The position numbers and the translations under genes are program-made. From NCBI RefSeq assembly GCF_017876095.1, contig NZ_JAGINM010000013.1:62001-126000 (forward strand): a stretch of 64,000 bases of DNA, written 5' to 3'. Within the stretch, counting starts at the first letter, position 1. Each line of letters starts with the position of its first letter. The DNA comes from Azospirillum agricola (GTDB lineage Bacteria > Pseudomonadota > Alphaproteobacteria > Azospirillales > Azospirillaceae). The notes beneath the pieces were generated by a model. It was not told where the DNA came from. It worked only from the letters and a program-made list of their open reading frames with translations, and made no database searches. Shown here one piece after another: positions 18,014-28,265 of this stretch.

Positions 18014-19267
18014 ATGCCGGCCGTGACCAAGCTTTCGCTTTCCAAGGACAAGATCAACATCCTTCTGCTGGAAGGTGTCCACGACAACGCCATCGACGAG
18101 CTGGCCCGTGGCGGCTACGCCTCCGTCGAGCGCCTGCCGCGCGCGTTGGACGAGGAAGAGCTGCTGGAACGGATCGGCTCCGTCCACATCCTCGGCATCC
18201 GTTCGCGCACGCACCTGACCGCCAGGGTGCTGGAGGCGGCGACCCGGCTGATCAACGTCGGCTGCTTCTGCATCGGCACCAACCAGGTCGATCTGAAGGC
18301 GGCGCGCCGGCTCGGCATCCCGGTCTTCAACGCGCCCTATTCCAACACGCGCTCGGTCGCCGAGCTGGTGATCGGCGAGATCATCATGCTGATGCGCGGC
18401 ATCTTCGAGAAGTCGGCGCTGGTCCATGGCGGCGGCTGGATGAAGTCGGCCAAGGACAGCTACGAGATCCGCGGCAAGACGCTGGGCATCGTCGGCTACG
18501 GCCACATCGGCACCCAGGTGTCGATCCTGGCCGAGGCCATGGGCATGCAGGTCCGCTACTACGACACCGTGCGCAAGCTGGCGCTCGGCAACGCGCGCCC
18601 CTGCGACTCGCTGGAGGAGCTGCTGTCGGTGTCCGACGTGGTGACGCTGCACGTTCCCGACACCGCGCAGACCCGCAACATGATCGGCGCCACCGAGCTG
18701 GCGGTCATGAAGAAGGGCAGCCACCTGATCAACGCCGCGCGCGGGCAGGTCGTGGACATCGAGGCGCTGGCCGCCGCGATGCACAACGGCCACATCATCG
18801 GCGCCGCCATCGACGTCTTCCCCAAGGAGCCCGGCTCCGACAAGGAGGAGTTCGAGAGCGCGCTGCGCGGCATCAAGACCGCCATCCTCACCCCGCACAT
18901 CGGCGGCTCGACGATGGAGGCCCAGGCCAACATCGGCACCGAGGTGGCGCAGAAGCTGATCGAGTATTCGGACAACGGCTCCACCGTCGGCGCCGTGAAT
19001 TTCCCGCAGGTGGCGCTGCCGGTGCAGTTCGGCTGCACCCGCTTCCTGCACGTCCATGAGAACCGTCCGGGCATGCTGCGCAAGGTGAACGACGTGTTCT
19101 CCGACCGTGGCCTGAACATCGCCGCGCAGTTCCTGCAAACCGATCCGGAACTGGGTTATGTCGTGGTCGACGTCGACGGCGACGTCGACGAGTTGGAGGT
19201 CACCAACGACCTGAAGGCCATCGAGGGCACGCTGAAGGCGCGCTTCCTCTTCCCCGGCAAGCGCTGA
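18014..19267 (+). CDS. serA: D-3-phosphoglycerate dehydrogenase
   Basis: First committed enzyme of serine synthesis, oxidising 3-phosphoglycerate with NAD. It is 417 aa, the short Escherichia coli-like form. The NAD-binding GIVGYGHIGTQ lies near residue 160; the catalytic Arg is in NAARGQVVDIEAL and the His in LTPHIGGSTMEAQ. A C-terminal ACT domain (about 345-417, HENRPGMLRKVNDVFSDRGLNI) suggests serine feedback inhibition. serC, often beside serA in alphaproteobacteria, is absent here. Confidence 0.94.
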   Translation: MPAVTKLSLSKDKINILLLEGVHDNAIDELARGGYASVERLPRALDEEELLERIGSVHILGIRSRTHLTARVLEAATRLINVGCFCIGTNQVDLKAARRLGIPVFNAPYSNTRSVAELVIGEIIMLMRGIFEKSALVHGGGWMKSAKDSYEIRGKTLGIVGYGHIGTQVSILAEAMGMQVRYYDTVRKLALGNARPCDSLEELLSVSDVVTLHVPDTAQTRNMIGATELAVMKKGSHLINAARGQVVDIEALAAAMHNGHIIGAAIDVFPKEPGSDKEEFESALRGIKTAILTPHIGGSTMEAQANIGTEVAQKLIEYSDNGSTVGAVNFPQVALPVQFGCTRFLHVHENRPGMLRKVNDVFSDRGLNIAAQFLQTDPELGYVVVDVDGDVDELEVTNDLKAIEGTLKARFLFPGKR

Positions 19268-19293
19268 GCCGGAAAAAGGAGAGGGCGGGGGTC

Positions 19294-20067
19294 TTGTTTG
19301 CGGGCGGGCGCATCGCGACATGGGGTCGCATGATCGTCCGCCGGCTGCCGTTTCTCCCGCTGGGTGCCGTGTCGGGGGTGCTGCTGGCACTCCCGGCCGC
19401 CGGACAAGGTGTGGGCGCGCAGGGGCTGAGCTGTCCGGTGTTTCCGCCCGCCTCGGTTTCCTTCGACATCACGCTGGCCCCGCTCCAGCGCAACGACGGG
19501 CTGGCGATCGCGCAGCTCACCCGGCTGCCGGGACGGACGTCGGGCCCGGCCGGGTCGGCGCGCGGCCATGTGCTGGGGCTGACCCAGGCGCGCTACGGCG
19601 AGCAGTCCCAGGTTTCGGCGCTGTTCCAGCGGCTTCCCGACGGCAGCTATTGCGCCTCGGCGAACGTCCTCACCGTTTCCTTCGGTTTCCAGCAGCGTGT
19701 CGTGCATGTCGCCCGCGAGCTGCCGCCCGGCAGCTGCATTCACGGCGAGGTGCTGGCCCATGAGATGCGGCATGTCGCGGTGGACGAGGCGCTGTTGCGC
19801 GAATTCGCCCCGGTGATCCGTCAGCGGCTCGACGAGGCGGTCGCCCGTCTGACGCCGGCCCGCTCGCGCAGCCAGCAGCAGGCGATGGCGACGGTCCGCC
19901 GCCCGCTGGAGGCGGCGATGCGCACGGCGATGCAGGAGTTCGGGCGCGAGCGCGACCGCCGGCAGGCCATGGTCGACACCGCCGAGGAGTACGCGCGCAT
20001 CCGGCAGGTCTGCAACGGCGAGGTTGCCAAATACCTGCCGCAGCCACAGGCCCGCCGCCGGGCGTGA
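19294..20067 (+). CDS. exported protein with HExxH-type motif
   Basis: A 257-aa protein, or 245 aa if ATG 19330 is used instead of TTG 19294. A basic-hydrophobic N terminus (RRLPFLPLGAVSGVLLALPAAG) looks like a signal peptide. EVLAHEMRHVAVDE contains an HExxH zinc-type motif, which with the surrounding pattern resembles DUF922-like putative metalloproteases. Two or three Cys could form disulphides in the periplasm. The C-terminal third is helical and charged. TTG has GGAGAGGG upstream, ATG has none. Function is not established. Confidence 0.7.
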   Translation: MFAGGRIATWGRMIVRRLPFLPLGAVSGVLLALPAAGQGVGAQGLSCPVFPPASVSFDITLAPLQRNDGLAIAQLTRLPGRTSGPAGSARGHVLGLTQARYGEQSQVSALFQRLPDGSYCASANVLTVSFGFQQRVVHVARELPPGSCIHGEVLAHEMRHVAVDEALLREFAPVIRQRLDEAVARLTPARSRSQQQAMATVRRPLEAAMRTAMQEFGRERDRRQAMVDTAEEYARIRQVCNGEVAKYLPQPQARRRA

Positions 20068-20124
20068 GCCGCGCCGTGACTCGCCCGATCCAAGAGGCGA
20101 TGGCGGGGGCAATGGGCGGGAGGA

Positions 20125-20200
20125 TGGTGGGCCCGGCCGGATTCGAACCGACGACAACACCGTTATGAGCGGCGCGTTCTAACCGCTGAACTACAGGCCC
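20125..20200 (-). tRNA. tRNA with CAT anticodon, probably tRNA-Ile2
   Basis: A full cloverleaf folds on the minus strand in 76 nt including encoded CCA. The acceptor pairs GGGCCTG with CGGGCCC, the D-stem is GTTC/GAAC, the anticodon stem CGCCG/CGGTG has loop CTCATAA, and the T-arm is GTCGG-TTCGAAT-CCGGC. CAT can be elongator Met, initiator Met or lysidine-modified Ile2. The lack of three G-C pairs in the anticodon stem argues against initiator. Ile2 is preferred from general resemblance but is not certain. Confidence 0.93.
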
Positions 20201-20307
20201 TACCGAGGGCCGCACTGTGCGACAGGAGGCCTGGGCTTTGCAACCCCCGTTCATCAAAATGTCATGGCCAGTCACAGACACGGCGTGGCCCGCCGAGAGG
20301 GCGTCAA

Positions 20308-20991
20308 TCAGGTCGGCACCTTGAAGCTTGCCGCGAGGAGCGCGCGCCGATGTTCCTCGTACTCCGCCTCGCTGATCAGAGCCTTGTCATGCAGGGTTTT
20401 GAGATCCCGCAGGCGGTCCGCCACATCCGGCTCGGCCTGCGGACCGGCGACCGGGACGGAGGGCACGGCGGCGACGGCCGCCAGATCGTGGCCGCAGAAG
20501 CGGCAGACCACGGCGTTGGCCTTGATGGTCTCCGCGCAGAGCGGGCATGGCTTGGTGCCATCATCGGACAGTTTCTGGACAAGCGTGGCTTCCCGAGCGG
20601 AAATGATGGCGTTGCCGAGGACATGCCGGATCATCTCGAGCTGATCGTAACGGCGCCCTTGAAGAATCCTCTGCTGACCGGACGAGGTCGAGACGATGAG
20701 GGCGTATTTCCCTCCCCGCCTCAGTTCCCGCACGCCGAGAGCGAAGAGAGCGAGGCCAATCGTCAGGACGACCGTCGCGGCGGCCGTATCGCCGTTCCTG
20801 AAGCCACCGAGGGAAAGCAGGGCCACGCAAGCCCCGACGACGGCGAGCGCGACCGGACCGGCGCCGATCCGTCCCGAAACCTTCTCAAGGCGAACGGAAT
20901 GGATCGTATCGATGGGATAGGTGGCGCCCGCAATCACCGCGTAGGACGGTGCGATGGTGACGTCGGCGTCGATGTAGATCGGGTTTTCCAC
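20308..20991 (-). CDS. membrane protein with zinc ribbon and SHOCT domain
   Basis: A 227-aa three-part protein. The N-terminal part (1-110) has a beta-rich start (IYIDADVTIAPSYAVIAGATYPIDTIHSVRLEK) and two hydrophobic helices, as in DUF6232-like proteins. A zinc ribbon follows (CPLCAETIKANAVVCRFCGHDL). A C-terminal SHOCT motif (DRLRDLKTLHDKALISEAEYEEHRRALL) ends it; SHOCT segments are often found at the ends of oligomeric or membrane proteins. GTG 20991 was chosen for GGAAG 6 nt upstream. It lies 107 bp from the tRNA and has no obvious partner. Confidence 0.75.
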   Translation of the reverse strand: MENPIYIDADVTIAPSYAVIAGATYPIDTIHSVRLEKVSGRIGAGPVALAVVGACVALLSLGGFRNGDTAAATVVLTIGLALFALGVRELRRGGKYALIVSTSSGQQRILQGRRYDQLEMIRHVLGNAIISAREATLVQKLSDDGTKPCPLCAETIKANAVVCRFCGHDLAAVAAVPSVPVAGPQAEPDVADRLRDLKTLHDKALISEAEYEEHRRALLAASFKVPT

Positions 20992-21300
20992 GAAGCTCTT
21001 CCACGCGCATTGAAGCGGCCTGCACAAACGCCCGATTGTTGCAAACTGTCTGGATCCTGTCGAGCTTGCGGTTTGCGGAGCGGAGCATGCCGGAGAGGGA
21101 AAGCCGCGGGCCTCGCCGGGCAACCCAAGGGGGGGGAGAAGGACCCATGTCATTCCGGTGGCGGGCGAACCCATGGAAAGCTTGTGAACCACAGGCACAG
21201 CCAAGGACGGCGCCCTGCGCAAGCCGAGGGGGATTTGCAACCCCCGCAAACGAGAACGGAGGCCTTGCGGCCTCCGTTCTCACAAAATCGCCAAAGCGGC
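20992..21300. other. intergenic region between the zinc-ribbon gene and rpoD
   Basis: About 310 bp with no supported gene. Its left end should hold the promoter of the minus-strand zinc-ribbon gene, though I see no clear -35/-10. Its right end holds the rpoD terminator hairpin. The middle contains an 8-G run near 21130 and nothing else I can identify. Confidence 0.6.
21252..21281 (-). terminator. rpoD intrinsic terminator
   Basis: A 13-bp perfect stem (21252-21264 with 21269-21281) with a 4-nt loop lies 20 nt past the rpoD stop. On the minus strand it is followed only by a short T-containing stretch. Confidence 0.8.
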
Positions 21301-23292
<1,992 letters not shown>

Positions 23293-23449
23293 GCGATCGG
23301 TGCCCCCGCATTACCCCATTGAAAAAAAGACGAAAGGAGCGCTCGGCCGCGGTCACCCGCACCGTCCGCCCCCCAACCAACCCTGTCCCAACCCCGAACC
23401 CGACATCGCGGCCTTGCCCTTTCAACGCGAAGCCCAACCGTACCAACAG

Positions 23450-25366
23450 TTAGGCATCGTCAAAGTCACTGTCATCCGTCATACCCATTCCGGACTTTAT
23501 GACCTCCTGTTGAAGAGCCACGACCCGCGCGAGGTTCGCCTCGCTGTTGTCACGGGTCAAAGCCGCCTTCGCCTCCCTAAGATCGTCGAGCATCTGCCGG
23601 TGATGCAGATGACGCCACGTCGGCCACCAGCCCTTCCGGGCGTCCTCGGTCGAGGCCTCCGGTCGGGCGAAGCCGGCATGGACATACGTCGATTCGCCGA
23701 GCAAGGCACCGACCATCGTCTCATGGCCGGCGGATGACAAGTGGCGACAAAGGGCAGCGGCGTCAAGTGCCGAGTCGGTGTTCCGCTCCTCCGACAGGCA
23801 TTCCAGCACCGCCCAGCGCAGTTTTTCCAGCTCCGGGTCACCGAACGGCAACAAACCGAGCGGTTCGCCCAGTTCGCCGAACAGCTCCGGGTGATTGATC
23901 AGCGTCGCCAGCAGGATGCGCTCGCGCACCGGGGGAAGCCGCTGCACCCGCCCGCGCCCCTCGCCGGCCGGCTTGGAGGTCAGCCGGCCCGGCGTGCCGG
24001 GGACGTGGCGGCGCGGCGGCTCGCCGAAGCGGCGGCCCGGCTGCCAGGGGCCGCGCCCGAAACCCTGGCCGAAGCGCTCGCGCGGCGGCGGGGCGAAGGC
24101 CTCGTCGACGCGGCGGCGCATCTCGGTGCGGTAGAAGGACTGGACGTCGCGGTCGCCGATGGTGCCGACGCGGGCCTCCAGCGCCGCCTTGACCGCCGCC
24201 TTGGACTCCGGGCTGTCGGTCGGGCGGCCCTCCGTCTCCATGCGCCAGACGGCGTCGGCCAGCGGAATCGCCTGCTCCAGCAGCGCGCCCATCGCCTTGG
24301 CGCCCTGCGCGCGGATCAGGCTGTCGGGATCCTCGCCCTCGGGCAGGAAGGCGACGCGGGCCGACTGGCCGGGGGCGAGGTGGGGCAGGATGCGCTCCAC
24401 CGCCCGCCACGCCGCCCGCCGCCCGGCGTTGTCGCCGTCGAAGCAGAGGAAGGGCACCTTCTCGGCGGCCGGGATCAGCTTCCACAGCTCCTGGACCTGG
24501 GTCTCGGTCAGCGCGGTGCCGAGCGGGGCGACGGCGCCCTCGAAGCCGGCGCGCACCAGCGCGATGACGTCCATGTAGCCTTCGGCGACGATCACCGGCT
24601 TGCCGTCGGCCGCCGCCTGGCGGGCGCGCGACAGGCCGTAGAGCAGCGTGCCCTTCTGGAAGAGGGGGGTTTCGGTGCTGTTGACGTATTTCGGGCCGTC
24701 GCCTTCCAGGATGCGCCCGCCGAAGGCGACCACCTGCCCGCGCCGGTCGGTGACCGGGAACATGACGCGGTTGCGGAAGAAGCTGTAGGGCGCGCGCCCG
24801 TCCTCCGGCCGCTTCAGCAGGCCGGCGGTGACCATGTCCTCCTCCTCGTAATTCAGCTTGAGGAGGTGCTGGCGCAGCGCGCCCGAATCGCCGGGCGCGA
24901 AGCCGAGCCGGAAGCGCGCCATCGAGTCGGTGTCGAGGCCGCGCCGCCGGAAATACTCCAGCCCGGCGCGGCCGGCGGGGCCGTGGAGCTGCTGCTCGAA
25001 CCAGCGGGCGGCCTGCTCGACCAGATCATGCAGGGTCTTGCGGCGCTCGTAGCGGTGGCGGTCCTCCTCGGTCGGGCGCGGCACCGCCAGCCCGGCCTCG
25101 CCGGCCAGATGCTCCACCGCCTCCGGAAAGCCGAGGTTGTCGTGGCGCATGACGAAGCCGATGACGTCGCCATGGGCGCCGCAGCCGAAGCAATGGAAGA
25201 AGCCCTTCTGGTCGTTGACGTAGAAGGAGGGCGACTTCTCGTTGTGGAACGGACAGGGGGCCTTGAACTCGCGGCCGGCGCGGATCAGCCGCAGCCGTTT
25301 GGAGACGACATCCGACAAGGCCAGCCGGCTGCGCAGCTCCTCCAGGAATTGGGGGGGGAAGGCCAT
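23450..25366 (-). CDS. dnaG: DNA primase
   Basis: Synthesises RNA primers at the replication fork; 638 aa. The zinc domain ligands are Cys38, His41, Cys59 and Cys62 (PCPFHNEKSPSF and FHCFGCGAHGD). The Toprim core includes VIVAEGYMDVIAL and FLCFDGDNAGRRAAWRA. An Arg/Pro/Gly-rich linker at about 425-480 precedes the C-terminal helicase-binding domain. ATG 25366 gives the usual MAFPPQFLEELRSR start; an in-frame GTG lies five codons upstream. It belongs to the yqeY-dnaG-rpoD block; rpsU, present in the enterobacterial version, is missing. Confidence 0.96.
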   Translation of the reverse strand: MAFPPQFLEELRSRLALSDVVSKRLRLIRAGREFKAPCPFHNEKSPSFYVNDQKGFFHCFGCGAHGDVIGFVMRHDNLGFPEAVEHLAGEAGLAVPRPTEEDRHRYERRKTLHDLVEQAARWFEQQLHGPAGRAGLEYFRRRGLDTDSMARFRLGFAPGDSGALRQHLLKLNYEEEDMVTAGLLKRPEDGRAPYSFFRNRVMFPVTDRRGQVVAFGGRILEGDGPKYVNSTETPLFQKGTLLYGLSRARQAAADGKPVIVAEGYMDVIALVRAGFEGAVAPLGTALTETQVQELWKLIPAAEKVPFLCFDGDNAGRRAAWRAVERILPHLAPGQSARVAFLPEGEDPDSLIRAQGAKAMGALLEQAIPLADAVWRMETEGRPTDSPESKAAVKAALEARVGTIGDRDVQSFYRTEMRRRVDEAFAPPPRERFGQGFGRGPWQPGRRFGEPPRRHVPGTPGRLTSKPAGEGRGRVQRLPPVRERILLATLINHPELFGELGEPLGLLPFGDPELEKLRWAVLECLSEERNTDSALDAAALCRHLSSAGHETMVGALLGESTYVHAGFARPEASTEDARKGWWPTWRHLHHRQMLDDLREAKAALTRDNSEANLARVVALQQEVIKSGMGMTDDSDFDDA

Positions 25367-25506
25367 GGCTCTGAACGTCACCGGGTCGTGATGGGGGCGA
25401 GGCTATAGCAGAAGCCCGCCGGACGCACCAACGGCTCCGGCGGTAGCTCCCTCATCCTACCCCGATTCGCGCCCCGATGGGGGCGTCGGCCGATGGCGCC
25501 GCCGCG

Positions 25507-25968
25507 TCACTTGCCCGACAGGCTCTGCTTCACCAGGCCGCCGGCCTTCGCGAAATCCATCTGGCCGGCGTGGCGGGCCTTCAGCTCGGCCATGACGCGG
25601 CCCATGTCCTTGATGCTGGAGGCGCCGAGTTCACCGACGATGGCGGCGATGGCGGCGGTCACCTCCTCATCGCTCATCTGCTTGGGCAGGAAGCCCTCGA
25701 TGACGGCGATCTCCTCGCGCTCCTTCTCGGCGAGCTCGGGGCGGCCACCCTGCTCGTACATCGCCGCCGATTCGTTGCGCTGCTTGATCAGGCCCTGGAG
25801 CATCGACATGATCTCCGCCTCGTCGATGCCGTCGGTCACGCCGCGCGTGCGGGCCGCGATGTCGCGGTCCTTCAGGGCCGCCAGGATCATGCGGATGGTC
25901 GAAACGGCGCGCATCTCCTTGGCGCGCATGGACTCCTTCAGAGCCTCGTTGAACCGCGTGCGCAGCAT
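25507..25968 (-). CDS. yqeY: GatB/YqeY domain protein
   Basis: YqeY-family protein of 153 aa, related to the tRNA-binding tail domain of GatB and often encoded next to dnaG/rpoD. Typical segments are LRTRFNEALKESMRAKEMRAVSTIRMILAALKDRDI, EREEIAVIEGFLPKQMSDEEV and the C-terminal GRVMAELKARHAGQMDFAKAGGLVKQSL. Its role may be tRNA-related but is not settled. ATG 25968 is preceded by GAGGA with 8-nt spacing; the ATG two codons upstream is too close to it. It is divergent from carA and probably first in the dnaG-rpoD transcript. Confidence 0.9.
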   Translation of the reverse strand: MLRTRFNEALKESMRAKEMRAVSTIRMILAALKDRDIAARTRGVTDGIDEAEIMSMLQGLIKQRNESAAMYEQGGRPELAEKEREEIAVIEGFLPKQMSDEEVTAAIAAIVGELGASSIKDMGRVMAELKARHAGQMDFAKAGGLVKQSLSGK

Positions 25969-26356
25969 ATCCATGTTCCTCGTTCGTCGGGCCGGCCGGC
26001 GCAACCGCCGTCGGCGGAGGCGGACTATTTCGAAAAACGCCGCCGATTTCCACGCCTAAAGGGCCTGAAAGGAACGATTGGGCGCGCGGGCGCGGCCACC
26101 GTCCCTCCTCCAGATTGGCATCGCGCGTCGGGCCGCAAGGCCGCCCTGCAAAGCTATTGCTGGAAATCTTGCGGCCAATCGTCATATAGGATGTCCGGCC
26201 CAACCGATCCGCTCCCTCGATCCCGTCACCGCCCGTTCCGGCGGAGGTGGGGTGCGAGCGGATCCGTGTGCGCGCCCGGTGGGACGTCAGGCCGTCGCCG
26301 TTCCGCCGCATCGCCGTTCCGTCGCCGGCCACGGTTTTTGGGAAGGTTCACAAGGA
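25969..26356. other. divergent promoter region between yqeY and carA
   Basis: About 390 bp without a gene. A weak carA promoter is possible at TTGCTG (26157-26162) with a CATATAGG -10 region near 26183-26190, spacer about 20 bp. A two-part hairpin lies at 26206-26264. The left 100 bp should contain the yqeY promoter, which I could not locate. Confidence 0.6.
26206..26264 (+). promoter_or_regulatory. hairpin in the carA leader
   Basis: GATCCGCTC (26206-26214) pairs perfectly with GAGCGGATC (26256-26264). Inside it CCGCC (26229-26233) pairs with GGCGG (26240-26244). If transcription starts near 26196, the structure is at the 5' end of a roughly 160-nt leader. A regulatory role in pyrimidine or arginine control is only inferred. 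Confidence 0.4.
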
Positions 26357-27529
26357 ATGACTCTCGCCGCCCCCCCCTCCGACGATGCCGTTCACACCGG
26401 CGTGCTGGTTCTCGCCGACGGCACGGTGTTCCGCGGCCGAGGCATCGGGGCCGTGGGGGATTCCGTGGGCGAGGTGTGCTTCAACACCTCCATGACCGGC
26501 TACCAGGAGATCCTGACCGATCCCAGCTACGCCGGCCAGATCATCACCTTCACCTTCCCGCACATCGGCAACACCGGCGCCAACCTGGAGGACATCGAGA
26601 CGGTGACCCCGGCGGCGCGCGGCCTGATCCTGCGCGCCGACATCACCGACCCGTCCAACTGGCGCTCCACCCGCCACCTCGACGACTGGCTGAAGGCGCA
26701 TGACTTGATCGGTCTGGCCGGCGTCGACACCCGCCGCCTGACCCGCCGCATCCGCGACCTGGGCGCGCCCAACGGCGTCGTCGCCCACGCGCCGGACGGC
26801 AGGTTCGATCTCGACGCGCTGGTCGCCAAGGCCAAGGGCTGGGCCGGGCTGGAGGGCATGGATCTGGCCAAGGACGTGTCCTGCCGCCAGACCTACGACT
26901 GGACCGAGGCCGGCTGGACCATGGGCGCCGGCTACGCCACCCAGGAGGCGCCGAAGTTCCACGTCGTCGCCATCGACTACGGCGCCAAGCGCAACATCCT
27001 GCGCTGCCTCGCCGCCGCCGGCTGCAAGGTGACGGTGGTGCCGTCGACCGCGACCGCCGAGGACGTGCTGCGCCACAAGCCGGACGGCGTCTTCCTGTCC
27101 AACGGCCCCGGCGACCCGGCGGCGACCGGCGCCTACGCCGTGCCGACCATCAAGGGCCTGCTCGACACCGGCGTGCCGATGTTCGGCATCTGCCTGGGGC
27201 ACCAGATGCTGTCGCTGGCGCTGGGCGCCAAGACCACCAAGATGCCGCTCGGTCATCGCGGCGCCAACCATCCGGTGAAGGACCTCGCCTCCGGCCGGGT
27301 CGAGATCACCAGCCAGAACCACGGCTTCGTCGTCATCCCCGAGTCGCTGCCCGCCGACGCCGAGGTGACCCATGTCAGCCTGTTCGACGGCTCGAACGAG
27401 GGCATCCGCCTGAAGGGCAAGCCGGTCTTCTCGGTGCAGTACCACCCGGAAGCCTCGCCCGGCCCGCAGGACAGCCACTATCTGTTCGACCGCTTCGTCG
27501 AGCTGATGGCGGGGAAGAAGGCGGCGTAA
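26357..27529 (+). CDS. carA: carbamoyl-phosphate synthase small (glutaminase) subunit
   Basis: Supplies ammonia from glutamine to CarB for carbamoyl phosphate, feeding arginine and pyrimidine synthesis; 390 aa. The N-terminal domain has GEVCFNTSMTGYQEILTDPSYAGQI. The class I glutaminase domain has the nucleophile Cys in FGICLGHQMLSLALG and the His/Glu dyad in VQYHPEASPGPQDS. ATG 26357 gives the standard length; AAGGA directly abuts the ATG while GAAGG is 11 nt away, so initiation may be modest. carB is not in this window; a strong terminator follows at once. Confidence 0.96.
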   Translation: MTLAAPPSDDAVHTGVLVLADGTVFRGRGIGAVGDSVGEVCFNTSMTGYQEILTDPSYAGQIITFTFPHIGNTGANLEDIETVTPAARGLILRADITDPSNWRSTRHLDDWLKAHDLIGLAGVDTRRLTRRIRDLGAPNGVVAHAPDGRFDLDALVAKAKGWAGLEGMDLAKDVSCRQTYDWTEAGWTMGAGYATQEAPKFHVVAIDYGAKRNILRCLAAAGCKVTVVPSTATAEDVLRHKPDGVFLSNGPGDPAATGAYAVPTIKGLLDTGVPMFGICLGHQMLSLALGAKTTKMPLGHRGANHPVKDLASGRVEITSQNHGFVVIPESLPADAEVTHVSLFDGSNEGIRLKGKPVFSVQYHPEASPGPQDSHYLFDRFVELMAGKKAA

Positions 27530-27554
27530 GGCCGCCGGCCTGACGCGCGCGAGA

Positions 27555-27593
27555 AAAAGGGGGGGAGCCGCGTCGCGCGGCTCCCCCCCTTTT
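27555..27593. terminator. carA intrinsic terminator, also usable on the minus strand
   Basis: An 18-bp perfect stem (27555-27572 with 27576-27593) encloses a TCG loop. It starts with AAAA and ends with TTTT, so it can act for carA and for the convergent small gene. Confidence 0.92.
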
Positions 27594-27604
27594 CATTGGC
27601 CGGT

Positions 27605-27838
27605 TCATCGCCCGGCGGGCGGCTCGTCCTTGGCGCCGTTGCGCGGCGCCATGCGCTTCACCCCGCCGTAGCAGGTGGTTCCCCCGCGTCCGCCGGGCGA
27701 CCCGGCCGGCTGGCCGTAGTCGGTGGCGTCGGGGGCCGGCCTGTCCTTGCTCCTCTCGCCGGAGCCCTGGTCGGCTCTCTTCTCGGCCTTATTTTCGCTG
27801 GATCGCCGGTCCTTCGGGTCGGTGTCGCGGTCGTTCAT
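27605..27838 (-). CDS. small hydrophilic hypothetical protein
   Basis: A 77-aa very polar protein, rich in Asp, Arg, Lys, Gly and Pro, probably disordered (MNDRDTDPKDRRSSENKAEK at the start, a GGRGGTTCYGGVKRM core, one Cys). No family is recognised. It is believed to be real because GGAGG lies 5 nt before ATG 27838 and the shared terminator follows directly. It is divergent from the HNH gene 88 bp away. Confidence 0.6.
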   Translation of the reverse strand: MNDRDTDPKDRRSSENKAEKRADQGSGERSKDRPAPDATDYGQPAGSPGGRGGTTCYGGVKRMAPRNGAKDEPPAGR

Positions 27839-27925
27839 CGTGACCTCCCATCACGGGCGGACCATATCCTTCGCTGGTCCATTCTCGTTCCAACATTTGG
27901 TTGCGCCGACGGGTTCCGAACAGCC

Positions 27926-28240
27926 ATGCCGCTTCAGCCGTCTCTCTCATCCCAGGCCCTGTGCCCGCTGTGCGGCCGCCCGATGGTGCCGGGAGCCAGC
28001 CTGAACGAGCACCATCTGGTCCCGCGCACCTACGGCGGGCGCGGGACGGTCACGATGCATCGCATCTGCCACGCCAAGATTCACGCGGTGCTGACCGAGC
28101 AGCAACTGCGCGACCATTACCACGACCTGGACAGCCTGCGCGGCCAGCCCGACCTCGCGGCCTTCATCCGCTGGGTGCGGCGCAAGCCGCCGGAGTTCGT
28201 CGACGGCCACGCCAAGGGGGATCGGCGGCGGAGGCGTTGA
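27926..28240 (+). CDS. HNH endonuclease-like protein
   Basis: A 104-aa stand-alone HNH-fold protein. A CPLC pair (13-16) and a second Cys/His group (H45, C48) can hold structural zinc. The HNH core is NEHHLVPRTYGGRGTVTMHRICHAKIHAVL, with the first His pair at 29-30 and the last His at 53. A C-terminal helix and Arg-rich tail follow. Small HNH proteins of this type occur in many proteobacteria and their target is unknown; no restriction or phage genes are nearby. The ribosome site before the ATG is weak. Confidence 0.75.
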   Translation: MPLQPSLSSQALCPLCGRPMVPGASLNEHHLVPRTYGGRGTVTMHRICHAKIHAVLTEQQLRDHYHDLDSLRGQPDLAAFIRWVRRKPPEFVDGHAKGDRRRRR

Positions 28241-28265
28241 AAGCCTCCACCGGCCGCAGGGCGCG

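Noticed and set aside
27926..28240. HNH gene as part of a defence or restriction system
   Set aside because: No methyltransferase, helicase or phage-type genes nearby; base composition is like the neighbours.
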